Below are positions 50,181 to 61,536 of a DNA stretch of 61,536 bases, piece by piece. A program made the translations under genes and the position numbers. Source of the DNA: Lingula anatina. Its lineage: Eukaryota > Brachiopoda > Lingulata > Lingulida > Lingulidae. The notes under the pieces were generated by a model. The model searched no databases and had not been told where the DNA came from. It worked only from the letters and a program-made list of their open reading frames with translations. The stretch covers positions 37,556 through 99,091 of the forward strand of contig NW_019776163.1 in NCBI RefSeq assembly GCF_001039355.2, written 5' to 3'. Position 1 is the stretch's first letter. Each line of letters starts with the position of its first letter.

Positions 50181-52018
50181 ATGATGGGATTAATGGATTT
50201 TAAGAGCAACGGGAAAGCTGGACAGCGTGAAGTTGAACTTGAAGGGGAAACTCGGATAGAGCTGCATGAATATATTTCTAATGACAACCTGATATCATCA
50301 AAAAGTTCGTCGCAAACTCAAAACAAGAGGGCGAGGCCAAAATCTCCCAAGGACCATGATTTGGTTTCAGAAAAGGAAAATGTGTTAAGTCCAGCAAAGA
50401 AACCAAAGAGGCCAATTTTAATTGTAAAAAGCAAGGAAATACAATCATTTTTCCAGTTATTGGGTAATAAGATTTGCTCAAAAAATATATATATTCAAGA
50501 ATTTAAAGAAGTTAAATGTAATATTATGTAATCAGTTTGTTACTGGCTGAAAGGGGATTAAGATGTCAATTCACGGAAGTTGGAGGGAAGGGTCTTTAAT
50601 ATAAAATTTAATGGTGACTTCATTCTAATTCTTATAACATTTATCTCATTTTGTTATCTGATTGTCCATTTCCATTTGTTTGTAATGTTACAGAAGATGA
50701 AGTGATAACCGAATTTCTTGCCCGAGACAGATGTTTGAGGATATCAGACAAGGTCAGTTTACACATTGATGCCTGATAATTGATCGATTTTGACCAAATA
50801 TAGATTTTTTTTCTTTTTTTTTTTACATTATAAAGTTTGTAATATATGTTTTAAAAAATAATTAAACATGGACTTGTTGTTATTTTAAAAATTCCAAGAT
50901 TTTTGTCCTTGAAAAAATTTTATATTTCTTTTTCAGTATTTATTGGCAATGGTTTTTGCCTTCTTCAAACGAGCTGGATTGGCTACAAAAGAATACAGCA
51001 GAATGAATTTCTTCATTGCATTGTAAGTTATCTCCCTCAAATACACATTTGTTATTTTATTGAAAAAAAAAAAACATTCTAAAATGCGCCTATTAATTTG
51101 AGCATGATATGTTATTATCTACAGATACCTAGCAAATGATATGGAAGAAGATGATGAAGATTGGAAATATGAAATTTTTCCATGGGCTCTTGGGAAGACA
51201 TGGAAGAATAAGTACCCAAATTTTCTCAAAAATAGGGACAAACTTTGGAAGAAAATGGAATATAGAGCAGTTGTTAGCAAGCAAACATGCGAGGAAGTTA
51301 GTATATGTTTGGCTCATTGTTAAATTTATTATATATGTATATATTGTTCACTTCTCTCTTTTTTATCTTATACCAACACCAATTTTTAGATTTCATATTG
51401 ACCTAAATCCCATTAGATATTGATAATTTTAACAATTAATATGGTATTTTTTTTTTTGCCTTATTCTTTTCAATAAATGATTATATAATGGTTTCATTAT
51501 AATGGATCTGTGCCACTGAACTGAATGTAATGTCATCTGCAGATAATGTCCAAGTATGAACCAGACCATTACATTTGGACACGGGATCGTCCCGAATACC
51601 ATGCTGGTGCAATAAGAACCCATAATAGAGACGAAGATGAAGCCTATCCACGAGGCCCTGATGGTTCTCCACATTTCTGTCTTCGCTGTGATAGTTGTGA
51701 ATATGCTTCAGAATTCCTGGAGGAGGATTCTTGGTATCTGTCATCATGTACTGAATCTTCACCAGAATCTGTAGGAAGACCTTTTCATTTGGTTCCAGGC
51801 ACTGGTTTTGATTTGGAGGGTAAGTTGTAGAGGAACGTGTGCAATGCCTAATTTTGATATGCACAAAAAAGTAACTTGAATAACTAAATTCATTTTGCTT
51901 TTATTTTAGTATCAGGTTGATGTTATTACATATTTGCTGTATGAAATATATATAAATAACTGAAAATGTGTACAACACAAAAATATAATAATACTTTGGA
52001 TTGCATTTTTTCTATTTT

Positions 52019-52053
<35 letters not shown>

Positions 52054-52129
52054 TTTTTCAGATTTGAAACTAACTCTTCAAGACGATGAATCATCTTTCT
52101 GGGCTTGTTTTAGATTGGAGGAAGAATAA
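50181..52129 (+). CDS. SPDYA: Speedy/RINGO A, cyclin-like CDK activator (6 exons, 314 aa)
   Basis: Exons 50181-50463, 50695-50753, 50937-51022, 51125-51296, 51543-51819 and 52062-52129; phases close. Speedy/RINGO proteins bind and activate CDK1/CDK2 without sequence similarity to cyclins and act in oocyte maturation and meiosis. The Ringo domain is unmistakable: [83 protein letters not shown], and the PRGP...CLRCDSC cysteines. The N-terminal ~90 residues are polar and basic with KRPK-type clusters; the short C-terminus ends in [14 protein letters not shown]. An in-frame TAG lies directly before the first ATG, fixing the start at 50181 or three bases on. Length equals human SPDYA to within a residue or so. 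Confidence 0.94.
52021..52056. repeat. (TTTA)n microsatellite forming the acceptor tract of Speedy A exon 6
   Basis: About nine ATTT units immediately before TTTTTCAG|ATTTG, so the polypyrimidine region of this acceptor is a length-variable microsatellite. Confidence 0.9.
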
Positions 52130-53422
52130 AAGGCTGATAAGAAAGAAGTTATCTTAATCTGAAATGTCAGTGTGATTTAGCAATTTCAATAAGACATTTT
52201 TTTTAGATTTCTGACATAGGATGCTTCATTGGCATTGAGAATGTCAGCGTCCTTGCACTTAATTTCTCTATTACATTTTAATTTTTCAAGTCACAAGATT
52301 AATAAGATTTGATTATTTTACTTGTATCACATAATGAAAAGTTGTTTTAAGGATTCTCTCAAAATGGAGATATTACTTTTACTGTGTAATGTTGAAAAAG
52401 GGAGCTTTAATACATTGCAATTTGCTTTGAAAAGCTCTACTATCTTGAAAAGCTTTCATCTATACAGTCCGCAGGATACACACAACAAGTGATATATTGA
52501 TCGTTTTGATATTAAAGAAAAGAAAGTGCAAATATTGTTAAAAACAATATTTTCATCACAAGACAAGCTCAATACACATATATGTATGTGCTAAATGATA
52601 AAAATAAAATTATGTAGTAAATGAATTTTTTTTTTTTTTTTTTTTTTTTGTTTGTTTGTTTGTATATTTAAGTCAATATATCTCCTTTTTATCCTTATTA
52701 TCATTTTAACAGTAAATTATTTCCATGATAGCTTTATCTGTTATCGGTCTGAATATCTGATAATGGATGATTTTAATGTAACGTTAGATATGCTTTTTAT
52801 TATAATAACTCAAACATTCTCTTAATTATAAAACATCGATTTCAAGTTGTTTGATGGGTGGAGCATGATGCGTAAATTGGAGAAAACTTTTCGAGGAAAA
52901 TTCCATAAAGACTATCTTTAATTGACCATGGGCGATTTATATTTGCATCTTCAGTCGTAGCGGACTTGTATAAAATTACAGCTTACATCGAATGTTTTAG
53001 CTGTCAAAGCAATCACTTTTTCAAAAATCAGTAAAAAGCGCCCATGCCAATCTAAAAAAAAAAAAACATTGGTGACGAACAATATGCCCTGTAAAATGTC
53101 AGTCCAGTTTAGTTGTACATCACAAAAGTCCATATTCTGTTCCTTTAAAGTGAATTAGATTTTATTGATGACAAAGGGCATGAAGCAAAAATTCGTCATG
53201 TATTGGCGCTTACGTTGGTTAATGGCCTTGGACAGAATCACTGATTAAGAACATCATCTAAGCTCGTCACCGTTGAGTTCATTATTTTAGCAACAACTTT
53301 TTAAAATAAAATTAAATGAAAAAGAATTGAGTAACAAAGTCAAGTATAGTAGGGGCTATTTTTTCCACAAAATCGTCTATGATTGCGTATCTAATTCGCA
53401 TAAATTTTGTTCATCATTAAAA
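52130..53422. other. Convergent 3' interval, Speedy A / sulfotransferase
   Basis: No gene recognised. It contains an AATAAA-type signal near 52606 and a poly-T plus GTTT tract at about 52626-52663. Confidence 0.6.
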
Positions 53423-54926
53423 TTAAACAGTGCGGTTTAAATGATTAATCAAGAAATCATCAAATCTGTATCCAAACATGTCCCCATCTCGTCTGTAAAT
53501 TTTCCAAACTTGTTTCAGTAATTTTATATCAATGTCTTTGTAATAACCGCCTACAGAGCTGCTGGTGTTCACGTGGATTTTACCACCATGATAGTCCGGG
53601 AATCGTATCCTGTCGCCCGCACCTAATAAACGTAGTATGTTCTCTGAATCGTCCGCTAGTGTTTCATAATGTCCAATAACGTCATATTGTATGGAACATG
53701 GATGACAAAGATGAAAAAATTCTTTCCAGTGAACGTCAAAACTGTGTCCATTGAGGTTTTCATCTCTGATGAACAATAGGAATTCACTGAAAGTGACACT
53801 CGTCCCGGTTCGCAATTTTCTTTGCGTAGGGTGCTCTCTGTATCGTTGGAGGATTTTAGTACCAACCACGGACGGATAGTACGTAGACGGTTTTGCGGAT
53901 TCCAATTTATCCCTGTAGGCGGACAGAATTCTTTCCAGGGGATGCCTTACAAAGAAGAACTTGAAGTAGTGATTTAGTCGATACTGTATTCCATAAAGAG
54001 TGTGTGTTTTCAAAAGTTTCACGTGTTTTGAAAACTCCCCACTATGAACAGACGCCAGGGGGATTTTCTCATAATCCAGTGGACTGACGTCTGCGGAAAG
54101 AATCAACAGAATTAATTTCCAATTGCTGCAAGCGACCTTTGGCACAGAGCAAAAGATGATGCCATGTCTGTCGTCCACATACAGATTGGACAACATGTTG
54201 CGACTCAGAGGTTTGGCAATTCTGTGTTTCAAACACCTGTCTTTTACACGACGAATTCGATTTAGAATTTTTGCCCTCCAGTCCGCTGAGACGCGATGCC
54301 ACAAAGGTACCTTTAATATTAATAAAATAATGATTATTCATCTGGCATTTTACTACCCTCTCTCATTTTCTGCTTCGTCGGCAAAATCACCTTCCTAGGT
54401 CTTAATGAAACCATTAAGCTAATATGGCACATCTATGATAATACGTAATTACAAGCCTTAGAGAGATACATGCTACATGTAGTTAATAAAGGCAATAGAG
54501 AGCATTTAATTATCGAAAGGACATATTTTACACTATTTGATAAACTGCTTGAACACACACCTTTTCATCGATTCTTTTTTCATCATTGCTGTTGTTTGCA
54601 GTAACAGGTGGGATACAATGTGTGCACATGTGGATGCTCTGCCGCTTTCTTTGGTATAATACGTCTAAAATTATCATGATATGATATGAAAATGACTTAA
54701 CAGATATTGTGCAACAGGCAATTTGGTGCTCGTTTTCTTTGCATTGCTTTGTTTCACTTGTCATGTTTTAAATGACTTTACAGTGCTCGTCAAATGACAA
54801 AGATGAGAAAATTACCTCTCTGCTGGACAGCCCATATTACCTACCAAATGCGCTGTAAATTACAACGGTGACACCAGCAAGTCCGAGGACAGCTGCCAGA
54901 AGACCATTTGACTGATGGCCGAACAT
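53423..54926 (-). CDS. Carbohydrate sulfotransferase, HNK-1 / CHST8-14 family (3 exons, 357 aa)
   Basis: Exons 54926-54845, 54664-54561 and 54310-53423; phases close, with exon 2 exactly bridging phase 1 to phase 0. This is a type II Golgi enzyme transferring sulfate from PAPS to a glycan. The N-terminus, LLAAVLGLAGVTVVIYSAF, is a signal anchor at about residues 8-26, followed by a polar stem. The 5'-phosphosulfate site is VPKVACSNWK (118-127), and the 3'-phosphate site is FFVRHPLERILSAYRDKL (182-198). Downstream it keeps the FSEFLLFIRDE, HWKEFFHLCHPC and YDVIGHYETLADD blocks common to CHST8-14. Sequence alone does not say whether the acceptor is chondroitin, dermatan, HNK-1 or GalNAc-4. Exons 1 and 2 are inferred from signal anchor, splice sites and phase. 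Confidence 0.9.
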
Positions 54927-56815
54927 CTCCTACTAACGTTAGTTATCCCCCTTGGAATGATGGCTGGAGCCAGATGGGGAGAAGGAGCAAGATGGGGAGT
55001 CGAAAATCAAAAACTATTTCAAGGTCATCTTCAAATTACGTATTGGTATTCATCACGTTGTTTGATTACGTAGTTCGTTATGTTGTGACAAGGTGAAATA
55101 AGCCAAAACATCCCGTGAAACTGTTGACGTGCACTTGTTCCAATCACGACTTCTGGTCAACAAATTTGATTAATTTTACAACGCAGGGAAGACTATTCTC
55201 ATTGAATCCCTCCTCGTCGCTTACGTTTTTTGATGAAAAAATTCCCCAAGGATTTTTTGAGTCGGTGTTGTCACGAACATTTGCAATTTCTGTGAGGGGC
55301 ATATCCATCAAGGAGATGATCAATATTTTTATAGGTTAATTGCTATCGAAAACAAGTTCACTCTGACAGAAGCCATACTATCGCTGTAATCAACAGAAAA
55401 AGTAAGAATAAGACTGAATATCCGCAACCACAACTCGTGGATCAGTTATTTGTTGCAATTGTGGAAAAGACACATAGATATTTTTGTAATAAGACTAATT
55501 GAATTTTACAGATCGAGGTGCGATACAAGGAAACTGACATATTAATCAATAATCATAAAATCAATTGTAATCGGTGAACGTGATATAATGATATGATGGT
55601 GTAATGAAACGGTATATTTCTGTAATTAACAGAAGAATTCGTAAAATACTGATACCCAATTAAAAGCACTGGTCCTTGAACTATTTCTGTACTTCCCCTT
55701 TCATGTTGTGTGCCTAATTGAAAATTATAAGATCTGGGGACTATTTCCGTACTTTCATGCTCCTCTTGCGTAATTAGGAGGTAGCAACTGTTGCAGGCTG
55801 TCAATTCTGTATGTAGACAGCAATAAACAGGTGTAGATTCAAATGCAAAAAAAGGCTGATAAAAAAATCGTAAAATACTTCAACAAAGTCAAATATCCGT
55901 TTCATGGAATAGGATTGGATATAAGCATCTTAGATAATGTAATGTAATGAAGTGAAAACCCAGGAAATGCACGCAAAGCCAAACAAAAAATTTTAATATT
56001 TGTTTTTGATTTGTTTCTTAAGCATATAAACATAGCAGCTTAGGTTAAGGGTCAGTCGTTATTACATATATTTTTATTCATTAATTATCTCAAATAAGGT
56101 TGTAAAGGAAAAGAGAAACGTCATACCTACATGTACAATGTGGCAATATGAGGAATTTTAGAGAATAAAAACATCAGCATTTAGGTTTTTACCTGGATTG
56201 ATTTTAAGTGTGGCCGATTTATCAAACTTATATATTTCTACATTTGAAAAAAATTGTGCGAAAAACATTCAGATTACCCTCAGAATTGAGGTCAGTCGCG
56301 CTCGTTAACCAACTCATCAATTTTGTCTGGCCTAACTGTGATCTATAAAAAAATGGAAATCGTAGAATTCAAAAGTAGTTTTGGGTCCGGAACTCGAAAA
56401 AGTGACGTCTGATACGTACCAGAAAAGGCATCAGGAAAGTCAGCCAACTGTAATTTTTCGAATAACGAATTATCATAACTTTTTTCTACTTTTTACAAGC
56501 CACCAGTTTAAAAAGTGATTACCAATTAGAAAAAGCATTAGTTTGATTGAAAATAATTGAAGCTTCTACCTCATTATGAATAGCTGCGCTCTTATTATCA
56601 GTGCCTCAAACATGGTTGGTCCTGGGAGCATGGATTAAAACAGAAACTTTTAATTTTCATCCCCCAACTCACATTATCGCCCTTCGTTTGAGGAGAGTAT
56701 ATCCGAACTAGTATATATCACCCCTGTTTGTACAGTTTTTACACGAACTCCCTTGCAATAATTTCCTGAGGAAATTTAACAGTGATTTTAATTGGGCAAG
56801 ATGAACGACTGCTTC
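54927..56815. other. Intergenic between the sulfotransferase and the EF-hand gene
   Basis: About 1.9 kb without recognisable exons, RNA genes or repeats; short frames here (for example 55115-55339) lack family features. Confidence 0.6.
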
Positions 56816-56945
56816 TCTCTAGTCTATTTATAAACAGCCAGTGGCGCCGCCTGTTGCCTGGAATGTCCCAGTTGCTGCTGCATTGCAGGTGTAAGATACA
56901 AACCGTCAGCCATTACCAGGAGTTCAGAGCCGCCGCATTAAACTG
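56816..56945 (+). promoter_or_regulatory. Muscle-type promoter and 5'UTR exon of the EF-hand gene
   Basis: A perfect MEF2-type site CTATTTATAA (56824-56833, also TATA-like) is followed by a TEAD/MCAT core GGAATG (56860-56865) and an E-box CAGTTG (56869-56874). A donor AACTG|GTGAG after 56945 and an acceptor CCCTAG before 57053 suggest a non-coding first exon. Site clustering is seen; function is inferred. Confidence 0.55.
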
Positions 56946-57105
56946 GTGAGTTACCTCCATTTACTGCATCCTGCACAAAAAAGCAACGATTTTTTAAAAT
57001 AATCTAATGTAGTTACTCGCTGCATTCTCATTTATCTTCTTAATTTCCCTAGAGTACTTGGGAAGTAAAGGTTGCGAGTGCGTATACGCAGGAAAGAAAA
57101 GAAAC

Positions 57106-60100
57106 ATGGGGGTAAGTGTCCTGGCTTCTAGGTAGGTTGCTTTATACCAGATAACAGGCGTTTCCTCAAGCTTTCCGTCTTCTTCTCACTGTTAAGCACT
57201 GCTTTTTTATAGTAACCGCGTTAAGAATTTGAATCCATGGAAAGGGAATTTAAACAATAATATGGTTTTATTTTGAGTACAACTGCTTTAAAGTACAATG
57301 TTCTTTTTTTTAGTTTATCGTGTTTTGGAATGTTTCGTTTTTCTAATTATATTTTGACTGCTTTCTTTATTTCTTGCCACTAGGAACCCTGCGAACATAA
57401 AAGAACTCTGAACGAGATAGAAAAGAACGGTAAGGTTATTTTCATGTAGATCTATGTTGATGCTCTCTAGTGGTTAAAAATAAAAGACCGTTTTGTTGAT
57501 GGATGTAAACATTCTAAATTATACATATAAAACAATTATTTATTTTAAGGTTAAATCACTTTTATGACATTTGCACTGTCGAAACATATTAGCTGTATGA
57601 CACGTCAAAGCTTTTTAAAACTTATATTCTTTTTTATATATATATAATACGTAATAATCCGCTCCTCTCCCCAAAGCAGAAGGAACTTTATATTAACTTT
57701 GACCTGGGCGGCTGCCATTTAAGGAGCTAGGCGATATGATTCAGGTGTAGAAGCAGATGTTTCTGCTCCCCTAATACGGCGCACGTCTGGCTCGTATTAC
57801 ACCGCAACCAGCGCTATCTTAGTGGGCTTATAAATACCGTACTTATATTAGACAAAGTGCACCGACTATTTGAAAAAAAAAGATTTTATATTTATTCATA
57901 TTAGTGCCGTGTCATTAATTAGGATTAGGTAATGTTTTTTATCAGAAGATATATACTTTATTGTCTAAATTGTAAAGTTTGATTATCTGATATTTTAAAG
58001 ATCAATTACGCTAGTACTGCGTTTAGCCGTACTCTGTTGTTAAGATTAAATCGCTGAGTGCATGCGCTTGCAGTATATACAGTGAATATGTTGTGGTTGT
58101 GGCTGGTTAGTCTAATAAATGGCGCTCTTTGCACGTGAAAATGGTACCTCATCCTAACCTGACATTAATCCTTGTAGGTCTACATGTGCATAAAATATGT
58201 ATGAGAGAGGGGTGGGGTGGAGGTCGACGCGATCCCTGCATTTTCCACTAAATGAACCATTAAAAGTCAATCGAATTGTTTGCTTTAAATATATTATCCT
58301 ATTGACGTTGAGATCCATATCATGATCAAACCTCGAAAAAGGACTTTCCCATCTCTAACAAAAAACAAGAAAAAACATTTTGACAGACCACTGGCATGCT
58401 ATGTACCAATACATGAAGCTGTGAAATAACTAAAAGCTTTTTTAGTTTGTCTTAAAATGGAATTGGGTATTTCTTTTGCTTACAGTGCATGTAGAGGTCT
58501 TCAGAGGGCCAAGCGGTGGCAATGGTTACTTTTTAAGTCACTCAATAAGAGTTTGAACTTTATATTACATCGGCTTTATTTTTCTAAAAATGTCAATACT
58601 TTTCTCCCTAAGGTGCACCACATATTTCTTACCATCCAAGAATAACGAAATAGAAACCGCTTTCTGAGTTCTAAGTTTTTCATATTTCACCCACTCCCGA
58701 AATAAGAAAAATATTATAAATTAAGAGCTGAAAATGGGTTTATAAATGGTAATTTACTCAGCCGCTTTTGATAAGATATACCTTGCTGACATGTGAGAGA
58801 TTATATTTAAATTTCAGAATTTTTTTACATGTAGAGGTCTAGGAGGCATTGTATGCCGTTAAAATATAAGTTTAGAAAATGTGACAGAACATAGTCTATG
58901 GCAATAGATTATGTGACCAATTTATCCAGGCCATTTACCTAATGAAAGGTCTCGTCGGTCGGTTGCTAAATGCAAGTTCCAGTATCAGAGTTATTCATAT
59001 TTATCATTCTTATTTGACTGGATGACTAACAACATTCACTCAATATGGTCTTGTGCTTGAAAATCTTGTATATATCATTTTGATTTAAAAAACTAACAGT
59101 TTCCTTCCCGATCCGTAGGAGGAAGTTACAGATAGCATGTCTACTTCTAGCCTACCTTTTTTTTTCAAACTGCATATTGGTGCGCATAAAATGCTCAATA
59201 TATATAATGGCACCTAAAGATTTCCGTGCATATTTGGTTTCTGCGTATTATAGCGGTAATCCATGTATGCACAGGAGTATAAGGCCTCCTAGTTTTAAAT
59301 GACTTGAAGCCTAACAGCAAAAAAGGTTTTCAATAAACAGCCAACATTTAAGAGCCAATAGAATGAAATAACAGCTAAAAGATTATGAGAATTAATTATG
59401 CATAACCATACTAAAGTACTAAATTCGCAAGTTCAGCCCACCTAATTCTTGACTTTAATCTAACGTTAATATAACTTTTTATCCAATATCAGATACTTAA
59501 AAAAGCACGACCTTTCTCATCTATAATCAGTAAGAATTGGCACCATCAGCTCTTACTAGTACTGTTAACAAGTAAAGCTTCTCACAGCAACAGCAGCTTT
59601 TGCAATGGTCACCAGCGCTTGGCATCGGCATCTAATTCTGCACGGTCACACTCACTTGCAATATCATGTCTCTGATGCACCTTTTTTCTCACTGTTTAGA
59701 CGCGCGCGAAGCATTCAAACTGTTTGATAAGAAAGATGTAGGCAGGATTTCCCTGAAGGAGCTTGGTAATGTGTTCAGAAGCGTTGGGCGCGCGCTGACG
59801 GCTGAGCAGCTGAGGGCGTTCGCAGCCGAGGTAGACTTGGATGGTAAGACAGATCGTAGTTAAGGAATTAACAGAGGGTAATACATCTTTTAGTGGCGTA
59901 TATCCGAGGGTGATTTTGTATACTGTTTTAGCATTTTGTGTAGACTACACTTAAGATCGAGAAAAAACAAGATATGAACATGGAAATTACCCTTTCTTAC
60001 CCTTTCGAAAGCGCTGCTTAAAAAGATGTACAATCTTCTGTTTGGGGTGCAAAGTTTTCCACAGTTTTATATTGTTGAAGACTTTGTAGAGTTATTGACA

Positions 60101-60453
60101 GGGTCACCAGCTTTCCATATCCATCCATCTATCCTGAAACATACAATACAATTGCCACAAGAAATTGATTTTAACACTTGGTTTGTACAATAAAAAAACT
60201 GGTATTGGCGATAGAGTTTGGGATTCTGCTGGTGGCCCAAGTCGCAAAATATTGATGCGTTTTTGAAGTATTTAACACCGTTCTTACATGACAAGGGCGC
60301 ATTTTACAGACGCCAGGGCGGCATTCAAGTTGTTCGACAAAAAGGATTGCGGCAAGATTTCCATCAAAGAATTGGGTAATGTGTTCAGATCCTTAGGCAG
60401 ACAGCTGAAGCCCGACCAGCTGAAGGAATGGGCTGATGATATCGACGTGGATG
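57106..60453 (+). CDS. Calmodulin/troponin-C-like EF-hand protein, 3'-partial, with alternative exon pair
   Basis: Coding exons 57106-57111 (Met-Gly), 57384-57429, then either 59700-59843 or 60310-60453. Each alternative exon is 144 nt, starts in phase 1 and ends in phase 1 at the conserved D.DG position where calmodulin-family genes are often split. The assembled N-terminus is MGEPCEHKRTLNEIEKN, followed by DAREAFKLFDKKDVGRISLKEL (4a) or DARAAFKLFDKKDCGKISIKEL (4b). This is an EF-hand whose loop has Lys and Val/Cys at ligand positions 3 and 5, so calcium binding there is doubtful, as in the degenerate first site of many troponin C and myosin light-chain proteins. Remaining EF-hands must lie past the window end. 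The promoter suggests muscle expression. Troponin C, a light chain or a calmodulin-like protein are all possible. Confidence 0.8.
57430..59699 (+). other. 2.3 kb intron of the EF-hand gene
   Basis: Opens GTAAGGTT and closes GTTTAG. No exon or repeat family recognised inside. Confidence 0.6.
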
Positions 60454-61395
60454 GTAAGATGAGTGACAACATCCACTGCCGTTGCCAGAGTAGCCAGCCC
60501 GAGCCGCCATTGCACTGCGTTGGTTTTTGTAGAGTCCCAAGTGATGTTCCCCCGTTTCACATCCCATCTTTTTGACCCACTGCACTTCACTTCACTTCAC
60601 TTGAGACCTAACATCCTTAACAAAACATATTGCACTTGATTTACTGGTACGTTGATGAAAGCGGCTGTTATGCAATCTATACAGACAAAAAAGGGAAAAA
60701 AACATGAAAGAATTAACTGTTTTTTATGGATTTACGTACAAAAGGATGTTAGGTCTTGTTTATTTGCATTTTTCTGATTGCAATATCCACTTACATTCAG
60801 TGAATAGCCAACTGATTTGGACTATATAATATACTATGTAGACCAACAGTTCAGTTGGATTGTAGCTGAAAGTAGGTCGTGATTCCATCCCTGCCACCAA
60901 TTGTTCTCCTTCTATTTCCAGGTAGTGTCACCATTTTCATTGGATGTATATTTTTCACTTTAGATTTAGTTTTAGAGTTAGGATATAGAGTTCAACACAT
61001 TTACTGTGCACTCCTTCTGCACTTTGTGGCTTTCTTTTCGTGTTGCTGTCCAGTTTCGTAGTTTCAGGTTTCCCTCCCGGAGTGCTTTGGAAAATGTTCT
61101 CATTTGTGCATTTTCTAAACTTTTCATGCTTTTTCGTGTATGGGTGTATTGAAGATTGTTACATTTGTTAAAGCTTTAAAGATATCCATGAAACCGTTAA
61201 TTTCACCCTGCCGGCACGCCCAAAGAGAGGTTCCACTTGCAGCCTGACTGAATTGGTTTAATAGAATCATATGTGACAGCCTAAAATGAGGCTCTCGGCA
61301 CTGCGTGACGTCATATTAAACTAGAAAACGTGCGAAAATCTGTGGGAGGTGGGGCTAACCTTTTTAGCAATGAGGGTGAAACTTAGCGCGCTGGG
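60454..61395 (+). other. Intron downstream of exon 4b
   Basis: Starts GTAAGATG. Contains a short (ACTTC)4 run near 60583-60603. No third alternative exon or next EF-hand exon was found before the window end. Confidence 0.55.
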
Positions 61396-61536
61396 ATCAT
61401 TCCCAGACCCTATGGTACTGACTGTGGATCGATCTATCGCCGAGGGGGGTTCTCGCTAAATTGCAATCAACTTAAGCGGCTTAGATGTCTGTAACGCTTA
61501 CAGAAATTGCTAGGGGGTAATTAATTATCGTTTAGC
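61396..61536. mobile_element. MITE-like element, copy 4, truncated by window end
   Basis: GGGATCATTCCCAGACCC end, then GGATCGATCTATCGCC and GCTAGGGGGTAATTAATT, aligned with copies 1 and 2a; the distal half is outside the window. Confidence 0.72.

Noticed and set aside
1-61536. CRISPR arrays, bacterial operons, phage, integrated viral genes, tRNA or rRNA genes
   Set aside because: None seen. Repeats are microsatellites, tandem blocks or MITEs, and all coding sequence is intron-split animal genes. A tRNA covariance scan was not possible by eye, so short RNA genes cannot be fully excluded.

Overview
The window is invertebrate animal genomic DNA. It is AT-rich and intron-dense, and every gene of any length is split by GT-AG introns. 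The gene set (ependymin-related protein, AREL1-type HECT ligase, vasohibin, ANGEL2, Smaug/SAMD4, HRD1/SYVN1, Speedy/RINGO A, HNK-1-family carbohydrate sulfotransferase, calmodulin-like EF-hand protein) is bilaterian. Retained vasohibin and two strong U12-type introns argue against a nematode or a fly. A mollusc or other spiralian, or an invertebrate deuterostome, fits best; the species cannot be named from this sequence.

Layout: 862-2255 (+) 3' part of an ependymin-related gene; 3472-12420 (-) AREL1-like, 19 exons; 12927-16541 (+) vasohibin, 10 exons; 17031-19820 (-) ANGEL2-like, 4 exons; 25207-39559 (+) Smaug/SAMD4, 12 coding exons, with an 8 kb first coding intron and a probable upstream 5'UTR exon; 43818-49688 (-) HRD1/SYVN1, 14 exons; 50181-52129 (+) Speedy A, 6 exons; 53423-54926 (-) carbohydrate sulfotransferase, 3 exons; about 56855 to beyond the window end (+) EF-hand gene with two alternative, equal-length EF-hand exons. 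All exon models were built by hand; reading phase closes at every internal junction and the complete genes end at a stop.

Three gene pairs are divergent (AREL1/vasohibin, ANGEL2/SAMD4, SYVN1/Speedy A) with short shared promoter intervals, and the others converge. The genes do not form one pathway. Two encode membrane-anchored E3 ligases (AREL1, HRD1), two act on RNA (ANGEL2, Smaug), and the rest act in tubulin detyrosination, CDK activation, Golgi sulfation and calcium sensing.

Most notable: two textbook U12-type introns flanking the catalytic-Cys exon of vasohibin; a mutually exclusive EF-hand exon pair (144 nt each, same phases) behind a muscle-type promoter; a 22-residue tandem repeat inserted inside the ANGEL2 nuclease domain; an AREL1 N-terminal extension with an extra membrane anchor and SAM-like helices; a 128 bp near-perfect palindrome with an 8 bp target duplication; a dispersed MITE family; and four single-N positions, each tied to a direct duplication, which most likely mark unmerged contig ends or haplotypes rather than biology.
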